Source: Bathynomus jamesi | Taxonomy: Eukaryota; Arthropoda; Malacostraca; Isopoda; Cirolanidae | DNA: 64,000 bases | NCBI GenBank assembly: GCA_023014485.1 | Contig: JAJOZX010000090.1 | Coordinates: 391,001-455,000, forward strand | Direction: 5' to 3' | Shown here: in pieces, positions 41,683 through 51,661 of the stretch | Layout of the letters: each line of letters starts with the position of its first letter | How positions within the stretch are numbered: position 1 is the stretch's first letter | The notes under the pieces: generated by a model | Database searches by the model: none | What the model was told of the DNA's origin: nothing | The model's input: the letters and a program-made list of their open reading frames with translations, nothing else | Program-made: the position numbers and the translations under genes

Positions 41683-42895
41683 CTAGGGGGCACTCAATAT
41701 ATTTTGCCCCACCCTTTTTTCTTAGCTAAATAATAGGCCATGGGGTTGAATGGCTTTTGGACCGTAAGTTTGAACTTTCTGTGCTTCACATAATCGGATT
41801 TTTCCAGTTTGAACCTCCCCTCCTTGTATAAAACCGCTTTTATACGCCCTTGTATAAAACCGATGGTTAACGCAGTTTCGAAAATGGCGTCTGACAGTGA
41901 TGTGCGTTGTAAACAGAGAGCTGTTATCGAGTTCTTAACCGCAGAGAAGGAAACAGTGCAACGTGCTAACAGCATCATTCGATCAAATCGGCGCGTCACA
42001 TACAAGGAGCTATCACTGGAGCTAGGAATTAGTGAAAGAAGTGTGAATACGATAATTCAGCAACTGAGATATTCAAAAGTGTGTTCACGGTTTGTTCCTC
42101 GCCAACTGACTGAAGATCACAAAGCCCAAAGAAGAGAACTTGCTTCTGAATCGTTGGTTCGATACGAGACAGAAGGGGCTGGCTTCCTTTCACGGATTGT
42201 GACTGGGGATGAGACTTGTGTACACCACTTTCAACCTGAAACAAAACGCCAATCCATGGAGTGGCATCACGCAGACTCCTCACGCAAGAAAAAGTTCAAA
42301 ATGGCTCCCTCTGCAGGAAAGGTTATGGCCACCATCTTCTGGGACATGAAAGGGGTGATTGTGGTGGACATTATGAAGAAAGGACAAACAATCAACTCAG
42401 AGGCATATATTGCTACCCTACAGAGACTCCAAAGAGGTATAAAGCGCGTTCGACCAGAGAGAAAACTGGAAGACGTCCTTCTTTTGCACGATAACGCAAG
42501 ACCACACAACAGTTTGCAAACAAGAGAGACCATCACAAAAATGCGCTTGACTGTGTTACCCCACCTTCCATACAGCCCGGATATGGCACCTTCAGACTTC
42601 CATTTGTTTGGGCCAATGAAGGATGTTATTCGTGGAAGAAAGTTTCAGAGTGACGATGAGGTTGTTGAGGAGGTTAAGAGGTGGCTCCAGCGGAACCCAG
42701 CGGACTTTTACCAGCAAGGAATAAAGGCCCTTGTTTCGAGGTGGAGGAAAGCCGTACAAAAAGATGGAGACTATGTGGAATAATAAAAACTTGTAAAAAA
42801 GGTATGTAACTACTTGTGTCCAAAATTTATGGCACTTGCAAGGAAACTTGGAAAGAAAAAAAAAAGGTGGGGCGAAATATATTGAGTGGCCCTTG
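41683..42895 (+). mobile_element. mariner (D34D) element inserted in a PLE
   Basis: A 1213-bp element with ends CTAGGGGGCACTCAATATAT and, inward from the right, CAAGGGCCACTCAATATAT, flanked by TA (41681-41682 and 42896-42897). One open transposase frame fills it. It lies within the 3' region of a PLE and is younger than that PLE. Confidence 0.95.
41884..42783 (+). CDS. mariner transposase (SETMAR-type), open but lacking the first HTH
   Basis: The ATG at 41884 (MASDSDVRCKQRAVIEFLTA) is chosen because it matches the usual mariner start; the open frame reaches upstream to 41809 without an ATG. The frame of 299 codons is uninterrupted. Catalytic blocks are RIVTGDETCVHHFQPETKRQ (first Asp), VLLLHDNARPHNSLQTRE (second Asp) and LPYSPDMAPSDFHLFGPMKD (third Asp). 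They give D,D34D spacing and the WVPRQL-like linker is present as FVPRQLTEDHK. Compared with typical mariners of about 345-350 aa it is roughly 50 residues short. After EFLTAEKETVQ it jumps to ANSIIRSNRRVTYKELSLEL, so most of the first helix-turn-helix is missing in frame. The catalytic domain could fold, but TIR binding is probably impaired. Confidence 0.9.
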   Translation: MASDSDVRCKQRAVIEFLTAEKETVQRANSIIRSNRRVTYKELSLELGISERSVNTIIQQLRYSKVCSRFVPRQLTEDHKAQRRELASESLVRYETEGAGFLSRIVTGDETCVHHFQPETKRQSMEWHHADSSRKKKFKMAPSAGKVMATIFWDMKGVIVVDIMKKGQTINSEAYIATLQRLQRGIKRVRPERKLEDVLLLHDNARPHNSLQTRETITKMRLTVLPHLPYSPDMAPSDFHLFGPMKDVIRGRKFQSDDEVVEEVKRWLQRNPADFYQQGIKALVSRWRKAVQKDGDYVE

Positions 42896-43960
42896 TAGAA
42901 TAAAAACGATAACAGGATTGAGCGAAAAAACGTCCAGGCTAAGGTTGAAATTGTTTGTAAGTTGAATGATGGCAGACTCAAGAATGTTTCTATTAACAAT
43001 GTTGCTGGAGTGAAGCAAAATTGAAGAATTATTCTAATCAGTACAATGATACAACTCTGACAAATGGAAAAACAGGACGTTCGACGACTGTCTCGTCCTG
43101 TGATATTTTATACGTTTGTTCAAGTCTTTTCCCGTCTGTCCATGTAAAATCAAATTTAATCAATTTCATAAATAATGCCTGAATTATTGGTAGGGCTATT
43201 CTTTATTATAACATATTTCACACTATTGTCATATGAATGTTCAAAAGTTTAAGTACATTAGCAATGCCTAGAAAGCCTGGGAAAAAAGGGAGTACTGAAA
43301 TATTCTTCGACAAAGTGCGAGGATCATTATTCAAACGATAGAAGGTTCGTTTTGACTTGTGAAGGCAAGATTCCAGAAAAGCAGGTGGGTAACACAATTC
43401 GCTTCCAATATCGTTGATGTTTTCTAACTAAGCGTCCATGTACTATTCCGGCCTGGCGATCCTAAGAGCACGGAGAAACATAGAAGAAAATATGGCTTTC
43501 TTGATGGGGATGTCATGGCCGGAGTGAAAGTGTACATTGCACAAATTGTTTGTTTTTTCCCGATAGATACTAAACTTAGACCCTTGGCTTTCCCTATGTA
43601 TATGCGCATCCAAAAACGGGATTGAGTTGTTTTGTTCCACTTCCAGTAAACTTAATGGAGGGGACTCGATTATTTAACTGAACGAGGAAGTCATCCACGT
43701 CACACCTCATGGGTCAGATACACAAAATATCCTCGGCGTGCAGCAACCATGGGATTCCAACCCCAGGATTTTCGGGATGTAAGTTACCTCAAAAAACTCC
43801 ATGTAAATATTGGAGAGGAGGGGCGACAAAGGATTACCCATGGCCATACCAAAATTTGTTGATAATACTGACCATTAAACGTAAATTTGCATTGATGAAA
43901 AGTTTAATGAGTTCTAAAACAATGTGTGTAGGTAGTAGCAGGTCATATTATGTAATTTGT
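42896..43960 (-). pseudogene. PLE RT C-terminus, connector and GIY-YIG remnant
   Basis: From about 43870 on the minus strand: FGMAMGNPLSPLLSNIYMEF, then CDVDDFLVQLNNRVPSIKF with the catalytic DD intact. VEQNNSIPFLDAHIHRESQG, KFSIYREKTNNLCNVHFHSG and HDIPIKKAIFSSMFLRALRI follow. Degraded equivalents of the A-left connector and GIY-YIG domain continue towards 42900. It is the same PLE lineage as 24-28 kb but more diverged, with several frame breaks. Its 3' end continues across the mariner to 41555. Confidence 0.8.
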
Positions 43961-43984
43961 TATTCTATATGAACTCCATATACT

Positions 43985-44132
43985 GTCTCGATCTTGTTAT
44001 TAATTTTAGTGTTCCTGAGGATGTCATTAGACGAAAACGCTTGAACACTATTCCTATTTCTTGTTTTAATTTTTTCTTCGTGGTTATTTTCATTATAAAT
44101 TTATTTACGGGTTACTTTCGTGAAATAATTTT
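43985..44132 (+). mobile_element. PLE 3' end, opposite orientation, hammerhead-like motif
   Basis: GTTCCTGAGGATGTCATTAG, then ACGAAAACGCTTGAACAC at 44009-44048, followed by TTTCTTCGTGGTTATTTTCAT and a (TA)n tract. With 41555-43960 it forms another head-to-head pair whose 3' ends point outward. Confidence 0.8.
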
Positions 44133-44460
44133 CATATATATATATATATATATATATATTAGCTCAAATAGTGCATTTCATTATATCTCTGGAAAATGAC
44201 ACGAAATTTAAACAGAAATCGAGGCATGACAAGAATTAAAGTGAAAATTTATGGATAACTTCAACTTTGGTGACGAAAGGCAATATGCCAATAAATAGGA
44301 AGTGTAAGCTAATTCTATATAGAAGAAATCTGTCACACCATAACTTCGATCCAACCTGACACAAATATCATAATTAAGCAATAATCAAAATCCGAGTTTG
44401 TATAAGGAATCAGAACACAGCAGTAATTACATTTTCCTTGTCTTCTGTTACTCACGCTAA

Positions 44461-44463
<3 letters not shown>

Positions 44464-44519
<56 letters not shown>

Positions 44520-44540
44520 GATATATATATATATACTGGA

Positions 44541-44583
<43 letters not shown>

Positions 44584-44589
44584 TGTATG

Positions 44590-44638
<49 letters not shown>

Positions 44639-44646
44639 TATATATA
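44464..44646. repeat. Compound (CA)n/(TA)n/(TG)n microsatellite
   Basis: About 50 bp of CA, then alternating TA and TG blocks. This tract directly precedes the dispersed repeat at 44647. Confidence 0.95.
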
Positions 44647-45680
44647 TGTTAACCCCCTCCGTCTATGGCCTTGGTTGGTTCGAAGTTGACGGGGGTTCTG
44701 GTTAGGTGGCAGCAATGGATTTGTTACTCTGGTACCGTATAGGAAATCGCAGAAGTTTCTCTTATACTACTCTCCGATTTCTTCTTGTGGTGGATCGGAG
44801 GATTCTGTGAGGCTTACTAAATTCTCTGAAGGTTCCCCGATTCTTCTTATAACGTATCGAGAATTTATTTTTCTCTATTTCAGACGAGGTTCTCTGAAGG
44901 TTCCCCGATTCTTCTTATAACGTATCGGGAAACTATTTTTCTCTATTTAAGACTAAGTTCTCTGAAGAGAGCAAAGCTCGAAGGAGAAGACAAAGATTTT
45001 CCTGACTACAATTTACTGCTGAAATGTTACAGGTAATGCTCAGCCTCTAAGTTCGATCAGTCTAGTCAGACTGAACATTGGAGAAATTTTATTGGCTTTT
45101 ATATTGAATTATTTTGCTGATCTGTTTTTTTTTTTTTTTTTTATTCTCAATAGGCTGATTTACTTTGCAAAACATTTAAAGACAAAACAAATATTTTTGC
45201 TGTATCACCGTCTAAATTGCTAAGCAAGTGGAAGCCATATTTTATTTTAAAAAACCATATATTGACAGATCTGATGTTATCATGATCTCCCGAGTTAACT
45301 AAAAATGGAATTGAAATATGCCTTCCCATCACGAATTACAAACAAACATGCACATGGCGAAAATTAAAGGCTTAAGATTAAAAATTAAACGTTAAGCAGG
45401 ACATGACTTCATCTTTTACAACGAAGAGAGAATGTATACAGAAAATGAACAAGATTACATTATTAAGCTAAGTCTACGAAAATGATTAAGTTGTTTAAAC
45501 AGAAATAGTTAACCAGTTCTAAAATAGAAAGTAAATAAAAAATGTATCCGAACTTGTGTCAGCGTTATACGATTTTGGGTTTTATACAAAATGATTAAGT
45601 AGTTTACAAGGAAATAATTCACCAATTATAAAGTAGAAAGCAAATCAAAATTTTATCCAAACTCGTGTCAGCGTATACGA
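44647..45680 (+). repeat. Dispersed repeat R1 (copy 1), possibly LTR plus leader
   Basis: It starts TGTTAACCCCCTCCGTCTAT and matches 62593-63400 over most of its length. Both copies follow a (TA)n tract. It contains two tandem copies of a unit of about 66 bp (TTCTCTGAAGGTTCCCCGAT) at 44830-44950 and a tandem duplication of about 107 bp at 45481-45675 (both halves end GTGTCAGCG with TATACGATTTTGG). A TG start and a GTTACA at 45025-45030 could be LTR limits, followed by a leader. No coding sequence was found. Confidence 0.6.
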
Positions 45681-46405
45681 TTTTGGATGTGATATGTCAA
45701 AATGAATATATGAATAAGAATATAAGGATTATATAAATATACGAAGTATACGAATGAACATCAGAATTATATGAATGAAGGGATTATTCGTTGTTCATTT
45801 TTACACACACATATATATATGTTACTTGATTTACAATTTTGTATAACCTTATAAAATCAATGTTATATGACATAACTGACTGCGCGAACAGAAACTGACG
45901 TGATCAGTAGTTTAAATTCACAGTACATTTCCTTCCCTGTTGAAGGCTCCTTCCTTTATTTTTTAACACTTTAATCACGCTAAAGATAGTCAATTTCTCC
46001 TTGTCTTATTCATATCTATGAATAGACTAGAGAGGCATTATAAAAGTATGTTATAAAACTTAAGGAATTCTCAATATTTATTAAATGTAAGTGAAAATGT
46101 TTTTCCTGTAATCTTATAATTTAAGGCAATGTTTAATTTTCTTCCTGTGCAAGGTTATTTCTGTCTTGATATACTTGTTGGAACTCTTGCTGTATTTCCT
46201 TCTCGATACGGACTCCTTTCTTGCCTTTGATTTTTTTCGTCTGACGTACGCTGCGATATGACTCATCGGAGTTGAAGCGGTGGTAAAACAACAACAACAA
46301 CAACCTTTCTTCCGTTCATCTGTTCATAAACTATCATATAACCTGAGTCTGCATTATAAGGAATGCTTTACCAAAGATTGTTAGAATCTCTTTCAGCAAT
46401 TATAC
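45681..46405. other. No recognisable gene
   Basis: AT-rich, with no coding family, TIR or RNA motif recognised. A short CAA repeat lies at about 46287-46301. Confidence 0.45.
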
Positions 46406-46411
46406 AAACTA

Positions 46412-47635
46412 CAGGGTGTCCCATAAGTCCGGCATCATAGGAGAAATTCATATTTTTCTATTTCTACAAACCATAATTCATATTTTTCTCTTTCTACAGG
46501 CCATAATGTCTGTGAGCAAGGAAGAACGAATCCAGATAATTCTACTCATAGGAAATCGGAGTCAAAGAGAGGCCGCTGCTGAATTTAACAGACTGCATCC
46601 AGACCGCGAGCCAATAACACAGAGTTGTGTTAGCAGACTTGTTGCAAAGTTTAAGGAAACAGGATCCATGGAAGATAAACCAAGCAGTGGACCTTCAGGA
46701 GGTCCACTGACGATGATACAGCGACTGCTATCCTGGCTCATTTTAACAGAAGTCCCAATAAGTCTCTTCGGCGATTGTCCGCCGAGACAGGAGTATCGAA
46801 AAGTAGCATCCATCGCATTCTTCAGGCTCACAAATGGCATCCATATAAACTTCAGATCCTACAGAAATTAAGCGAAGATGATCTCGACCGGCGGATGGAA
46901 TTTTGTGAATGGGCTACGGAACAATATGTTCGGGATGCCAATTTCCCGTCCACCATTCTGATCAGTGACGAGGCTGTTTTTTATGGAAATGGTGAGGTAA
47001 ATCGACAGAACACCCGCTACTGGTCTCAAAACAACCCTCACTGGTATACCTCTTCAAAGGAACACGGTGCATCTCGGGTGATGGTATGGTGTGGCATTTG
47101 GAAGGATCGCATCATAGGCCCCCTCTTTTTCGATGAACATGTCACTGGAGGCACCTACCTACGTATGCTCAAGGAAGAAGCATTTCCCAGTGTCTTGAAC
47201 GAAGAAGGAAATTTCCCAACATGGTTCCAGCAAGACGGCGCTCCTGCACATTACAGCACCCAAGTGAGGGAATACCTGTACCAACAATTCCCTGGTCATT
47301 GGATAGGATAGGACGTCGAGGGCCTGTGGAATGGCCAGCTAGTAGCCCGGATCTCACGCCACTAGATTTTTATCTCTGGGGCAACTTGAAAGCGTTGGTA
47401 TACGCAGAGAAAATTAGGAGTGTTGAACATTTGCGGCAGCGCATTATTGGGGCATGTAACACCATTACTCCTGACATCATTCACCGTGTGCTTGCTGACT
47501 AGGTATCACGTCTGAATTTGTGTATTGAAAACAATGGTGGACATACTGAGCACGTTCTGTAAATAAAAGCTTTTGTTTTGCCTTTTTTTATTTTTCCTAT
47601 GATGCCGGACTTATGGGACACCCTGTATGTTCAAC
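46412..47635 (+). mobile_element. rosa-type mariner (copy 2)
   Basis: A 1224-bp element with ends CAGGGTGTCCCATAAGTCC...GGACTTATGGGACACCCTG flanked by TA (46410-46411 and 47636-47637). It differs from copy 1 by scattered substitutions, a short duplication of the 5' leader sequence and independent frameshifts. Confidence 0.95.
46506..47562 (+). pseudogene. DD41D (rosa-like) mariner transposase, independently disrupted
   Basis: Same protein as 39696-40747, from MSVSKEERIQIILLIGNRSQ onward. One base is lost near 46700 (after KPSSGPSGG), moving the rest into another frame that begins LFRRLSAETGVSKSSIHRIL-like sequence near 46770. ILISDEAVFYGNGEVNRQN carries the first Asp and WFQQDGAPAHYSTQVREYLY the second. 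A five-base duplication (GGATAGGATAGG) at about 47302-47312 shifts the frame again before GRRGPVEWPASSPDLTPLDF. A TAG replaces the Trp in LADWVSRLNL. It keeps sequence that copy 1 lost (FDEHVTGGTYLRMLKEE), so each copy has different lesions. Confidence 0.92.
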
Positions 47636-47639
47636 ACGG

Positions 47640-48487
47640 GATGGTGCGAAAAAGGAAGAAGCTCCTACTTCATTAACTATGTTAAAAAATGGTGAAAAAA
47701 GGTTTATATGTTACTACCTTTCGTGAAGTAGAAAGTTCGTTTCTTGCGATCTCCACTTCACATAACCAGGTACTCCCGACTCATCTGGAATTGTTCTGAG
47801 CCAGGTGTCTAATCTTCTTTTGAGGATTTCCACCAGGCGTCTAGTCTTCTTTTGGAGATTTTCAGTCGTGTTTCTTATTTCTTTGGGCAGCTGGTTGAAC
47901 AGTCTCTGCTCTCTCACAACAAAGCTATTTTCCTTCAGGGTTGATGATGTCCCCTCTCTCAACTTTAGTTTGGGAACACGACTCATTCTTCATGTCCTAC
48001 TTTCCACTTTTTTCTGAGTGGTTATATGGTTCAAATTGAGATTAGGAACCAGTTCATTATTTTCCAAGTGTAAGTAATTTCTGGCCAATATAAATTTTTG
48101 TTCATGTAACCTTTCCCAGTAATTTAGTTATTTACATCCATTGATCTTGGCTGTGAAGCTTCTCTGAATCCCTTTTAGTTGACTAATGTCTTCTTGAAAT
48201 TTCTGTGTTACATTTCATATTGTTGCCTTTAGATCAACTGCAAATTCAGTTCATGGCTGTTTGTAGAGACTCTTATCCTCTGGGCTTCTAATTTTTCTAC
48301 TAATTTTTGTGTTATCAGCAAAGTTTGTTACTTTGCTGTCATTGATAAGTTAGTCATCTATATCAATTAGCATGATTATGAATAGTAATGGAGTTAATAC
48401 TGTTCTTGTGGTACTGACCTCTGACTCTGATGAAAATATTCCTTGGACTGTATTTCGCTCACTAAGAAAATTATACTGTATATCCAT
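47640..48487 (-). pseudogene. LINE (CCCH family) RT end, C-terminus and 3' end
   Basis: On the minus strand, about 48460-48260 gives SGVPQ-type sequence (TTRTVLTPLLFIIMLIDID) and NDSKVTNFADNTKISRKIRS, where the catalytic FADD is FADN. Then come LNYWERLHEQKFILA, NELVPNLNLNHITTQKKV, MSRVPKLKLREGTSSTLKEN and LFNQLPKEIRNTTENLQKK, with ILKRRLDTWLRTIPDESGV. This is the same family as 20229-20930. It was cut at 48487 by the long-TIR transposon and resumes at 51986. Confidence 0.82.
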
Positions 48488-48811
48488 TAGGGTGGAGCGA
48501 AAAATACTTTTTTTCTAGTATCAAGTTCTAATAGTGATTAGAAGTTGCATTTAGTGGACGAAATATGCCTGCCAAAATATGAGTTCATTTGTTTAAAATT
48601 TTCAGCTGCCACCAGGGGGCTAAAGTTAACACAATTTTCTGTAAAAAGGAAAAAAATGCTTCTATTTTAGGTTTGTCAAACTATTATAAAATTTTATCTT
48701 AGAATTATCTAATAGTTTGATTAAGATTCCTAAATGATAGAAATTCGTTTTGTAAAAATGCCTTTTCATATGCTTAATATCTTCAGCTGCCACAAGAGAG
48801 CTGAAGTTAAC
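48488..48811. repeat. Left 324-bp terminal inverted repeat
   Basis: It matches 51662-51985 in inverted orientation with few differences. It contains two direct copies of a unit of about 45 bp, CAGCTGCCAC(C/A)AG(G/A)G(G/A)GCT followed by AAGTTAACACAATT, at about 48600-48640 and 48783-48820. These are candidate subterminal transposase-binding sites. Confidence 0.85.
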
Positions 48812-49227
48812 ACAATTTAGAGCAACTGAGTCATGTTGAGACTACACTGAATGTTGTGGGGGAGGGTTTTGGGAGGGTTGTGGGGGAGAGTTTTGGTGTG
48901 AAGGAATTTCTTTCTGTGAGTCATTAGAACAGTGTGTTAACACTTGTCTTCTTAGGTAGTAGGCCTAGTCGCTCAGTTGATCGGAGTTTTTTAATATGAT
49001 CGGAATATTATAAAACTTTATTTTAAAGTGATTTATATAGAGATAATATTGATTTTATTATAAAATGCTTGTTATAATGTATTATATAATTTTAGTTTAT
49101 TTATATAATATATTATATATTTATGTAATATATTATATATACTTATAAAATATATTATATATATTAATTATATAATGTTTTGATGTTACAGGATATTTTG
49201 TGATTGTGAATTTTTCTTAAAAATATT
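48812..49227 (+). promoter_or_regulatory. Transposon 5' leader with possible intron
   Basis: Between the left TIR and the ATG are GT-rich sequence, a donor-like CTTCTTAG/GTAGTAGG at about 48960 and an acceptor-like TTTTGATGTTACAG at about 49192, 36 bp before the ATG. An intron in the 5' leader is plausible but unproven. Most of the interval is TA-rich. Confidence 0.3.
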
Positions 49228-51288
49228 ATGGCATCAAATACTAAATATAAACATTTCACTAGAGAACATATGAAGTGTGCCATATTTGAAGTACCTTGTG
49301 AGATGAGTGATATGCAACTACCAACTTATAACTGCATTATGAAAGATTACCTGTTCACAAAACATTTAGTGAAGGAGCAGATGAATAACAAGGAGCCTTC
49401 ATTTTCTGAAATAGCAGAGGCAGTTTCCAAAAAGGTAGAAAATATTTGGAAGAAGGCCTCTTTGCCAATAGTTTCACATACACGCGTTTTACAGATGATG
49501 CGAGTGTACCATGATAAATACAGGTCCTTATTAAAGCCATACAAGTCACGCAAGGATCAGCCTAAGTACAAAAATCAGCTTGAAGAATTTGAAAACTCTT
49601 CAAAATGCACTTTGTTTGACATCTGCACCTGCAAATGTAAGGAGTTTAGGAGATGCTCATGTGAAAAGAGTAAGAAAGTCCCTCCAAAAGAGCAGGATTT
49701 TTTAAATGACCAACGAACACGCAGAATAATGGTGATAGGAAGCATTGACATAGCACACACAAGACGATTACAAGCAAGAGAACATCGAAAGGAAATGGAA
49801 AAAGCACGTCTGGAATCCTCACAAACAACTAGTGCTGCTATAACCAATACGTCCAACTTACAAATCGAAACAGAGACAAGTGAACTTCAACAACTAGAAG
49901 AGATATCTGAAGATAATGAGGAAGATACAACCTCGACTCAATATGTAATATCAGAACAACAGATGTGTGAGCCACTGCCTTCATCAGCAATTACTTGTGA
50001 TAGATTAAAAATGTCGGACAGAGCTGGGGCTGCTATTGCTTCTGCAGTATTGGCAGATCTTAAAATTGTTACTCCCGAAGACAAAGGGAATATTATAGAC
50101 AGAAGTAAGCTAAGACGTGAAAGACAAAAACAGAGAAAGGAACTACAACAGATAGGAGAGCCAAAAACCATGCGGGGATTATACTTTGATGGCAGAAAGG
50201 ATAAAACAATGATTCAAGTCCAGGAGAGTGATGGCTCTAACCACCAAAGAACCAAACGCGAAGAGCATATCAGCATAATATCTGAACCACACTCTCTGTA
50301 CTTTGCACATGTGACACCTTCCAGTGGCAAAGCTAAATACATTTGCACAGCGCTAGTGAATTGCTTGAAAGAAAGGAATGTTGATATAGGGAACATCGTT
50401 GTAGTTGGCTATGATTCGACAGTGGTTAACACTGGTAGTATTGGAGGCACAATAAGATTACTGGAAGAAGCCTTTAATAAGCCATTGCAGTGGCTGATAT
50501 GCCTTTTACACCTTAATGAACTTCCATTGCGCCATCTGTTTCATCACTTGGATGGTACCACTACTGGACCAAGAGCATTTTCAGGAGAAATTGGCCGAGC
50601 ACTTTCAGACTGTGAAAAGCTTCCCATAGTTAACTTCAAACCCATTGAAATTCAAGAGGACATGTGTGAAGTTGATGTAGATGACATAAGTACTGACCAG
50701 AAATACCTTCTTGAAATTCACAAGGCTATATCAAGTGGAACATTCTCAAAGAGTCTTAGTCATAAGAGTCCAGGCAATATATCACATTCAAGGTGGCTCA
50801 CCACAGCAAACAGGACTCTGTGGTTATATGCAAGCACAGAGAATCCTTCAGGCAATTTACAAGAATTAGCTACTTTCATTGTTAGGGTATACGCACCAAT
50901 GTGGTTTCAGATAAAGCGTAAACCATTATGCCAATATGGTGCTAAACATATGTGGCATATGATTGCAAGAAGCCGGTATCTCCGTGAAGAGCTTAGGAGA
51001 GTACATGACTCAGTCATTCAGCGAAATGCATATTACGCAAATCAAGAAAACATTCTCATTGCAATGATAGCTGATGAAAGGGAGCATGTGCGTCAGTTGG
51101 GATTTAGGCGTATCATAAAAGCAAGGGCATGCATTCAAGAAACAGATGTTATCAGGTATTTTAAGGTACCAGAAATAAATTTTTATGCCAAAGACTATAC
51201 AGATCTCATTATGTGGCAAGATTTTCAGATAGCAGAACCACCGATAACCAAAGGAGTTTCTCTTGATGATATTGAATCATTGCATTAA
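49228..51288 (+). CDS. Putative transposase, 686 aa, uncharacterised hAT-like family
   Basis: The ATG at 49228 opens a 686-codon frame, the longest in the window. Residues 1-130 form an N-terminal domain (MASNTKYKHFTREHMKCAIF; VENIWKKASLPIVSHTRVLQ). Residues about 128-165 form a Cys-rich block (CTLFDICTCKCKEFRRCSCE) followed by FLNDQRTRRIMVIGSIDIAH. An acidic/Gln-rich linker spans about 195-250. The core has GLYFDGRKDKT (candidate first Asp, ~330), VVVGYDSTVVNTGSIGGTIR (second Asp, ~400), WLICLLHLNELPLRHLFHHL (C/H block) and RYLREELRRVHDS (candidate Glu, ~600). HSRWLTTANRTLWLY matches the RWM block of the relative at 35 kb. The C-terminus is shifted into another frame at about 51263-51288. 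Catalytic assignments are inference. It could be nearly functional. Confidence 0.82.
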   Translation: MASNTKYKHFTREHMKCAIFEVPCEMSDMQLPTYNCIMKDYLFTKHLVKEQMNNKEPSFSEIAEAVSKKVENIWKKASLPIVSHTRVLQMMRVYHDKYRSLLKPYKSRKDQPKYKNQLEEFENSSKCTLFDICTCKCKEFRRCSCEKSKKVPPKEQDFLNDQRTRRIMVIGSIDIAHTRRLQAREHRKEMEKARLESSQTTSAAITNTSNLQIETETSELQQLEEISEDNEEDTTSTQYVISEQQMCEPLPSSAITCDRLKMSDRAGAAIASAVLADLKIVTPEDKGNIIDRSKLRRERQKQRKELQQIGEPKTMRGLYFDGRKDKTMIQVQESDGSNHQRTKREEHISIISEPHSLYFAHVTPSSGKAKYICTALVNCLKERNVDIGNIVVVGYDSTVVNTGSIGGTIRLLEEAFNKPLQWLICLLHLNELPLRHLFHHLDGTTTGPRAFSGEIGRALSDCEKLPIVNFKPIEIQEDMCEVDVDDISTDQKYLLEIHKAISSGTFSKSLSHKSPGNISHSRWLTTANRTLWLYASTENPSGNLQELATFIVRVYAPMWFQIKRKPLCQYGAKHMWHMIARSRYLREELRRVHDSVIQRNAYYANQENILIAMIADEREHVRQLGFRRIIKARACIQETDVIRYFKVPEINFYAKDYTDLIMWQDFQIAEPPITKGVSLDDIESLH

Positions 51289-51478
51289 ACATGGTACTAC
51301 TCTTCATTCAGAATTATTTCAGTTTCCATGTCATACACAAGCCGTAGAGAGATGCGTCAAGCTCGTTACAGACGCTGCTGGATCAGTCTGCGGACCTACA
51401 AACAGAGACGGTTGGATTCGTGCTACATTAGAATCAAGGATAAAACAGCCAAAATTTGACACAAAAGCAAATTACTAA
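51263..51478 (+). pseudogene. Frame-shifted C-terminus of the same transposase
   Basis: In a frame overlapping the end of the 686-codon frame by 26 bp, this encodes FQFPCHTQAVERCVKLVTDA, AGSVCGPTNRDGWIRATLES and KQPKFDTKANY before a stop. The CHTQAVER...RDGxIRxxLxSR motif is the conserved end of this transposase family as I remember it. It therefore belongs to the preceding frame, and a one-step shift is needed to join them. Either a recent indel or ribosomal frameshifting could explain this. I favour an indel. Confidence 0.75.
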
Positions 51479-51661
51479 ATAGTCTTCAGCAAGAACCCTT
51501 TCTAGAGGGAGGTTGGTTGGGGAAAGGGTGGTAACTCCGCTAAGGCACGAAATAACGTTTCTTAACTGTCTCAAGCCAGTATAAAGGAGGAGAGACATCC
51601 TAATTTATTACTGTTCCCTTTTTCAAGTAAATACAGAATCATACTTAATTGTCATTTTTAA

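Noticed and set aside
41884..42783. A SETMAR-type domesticated host gene
   Set aside because: No SET domain or extra exons are visible, and the frame is bounded by mariner TIRs and TA target duplications.
44464..44646. CRISPR-like or minisatellite array
   Set aside because: It is simple (CA)n/(TA)n/(TG)n dinucleotide sequence without spacers.
49228..51288. A host gene of 686 codons
   Set aside because: It sits exactly between 324-bp inverted repeats inside a split LINE and has transposase-like motifs, so it belongs to a mobile element.
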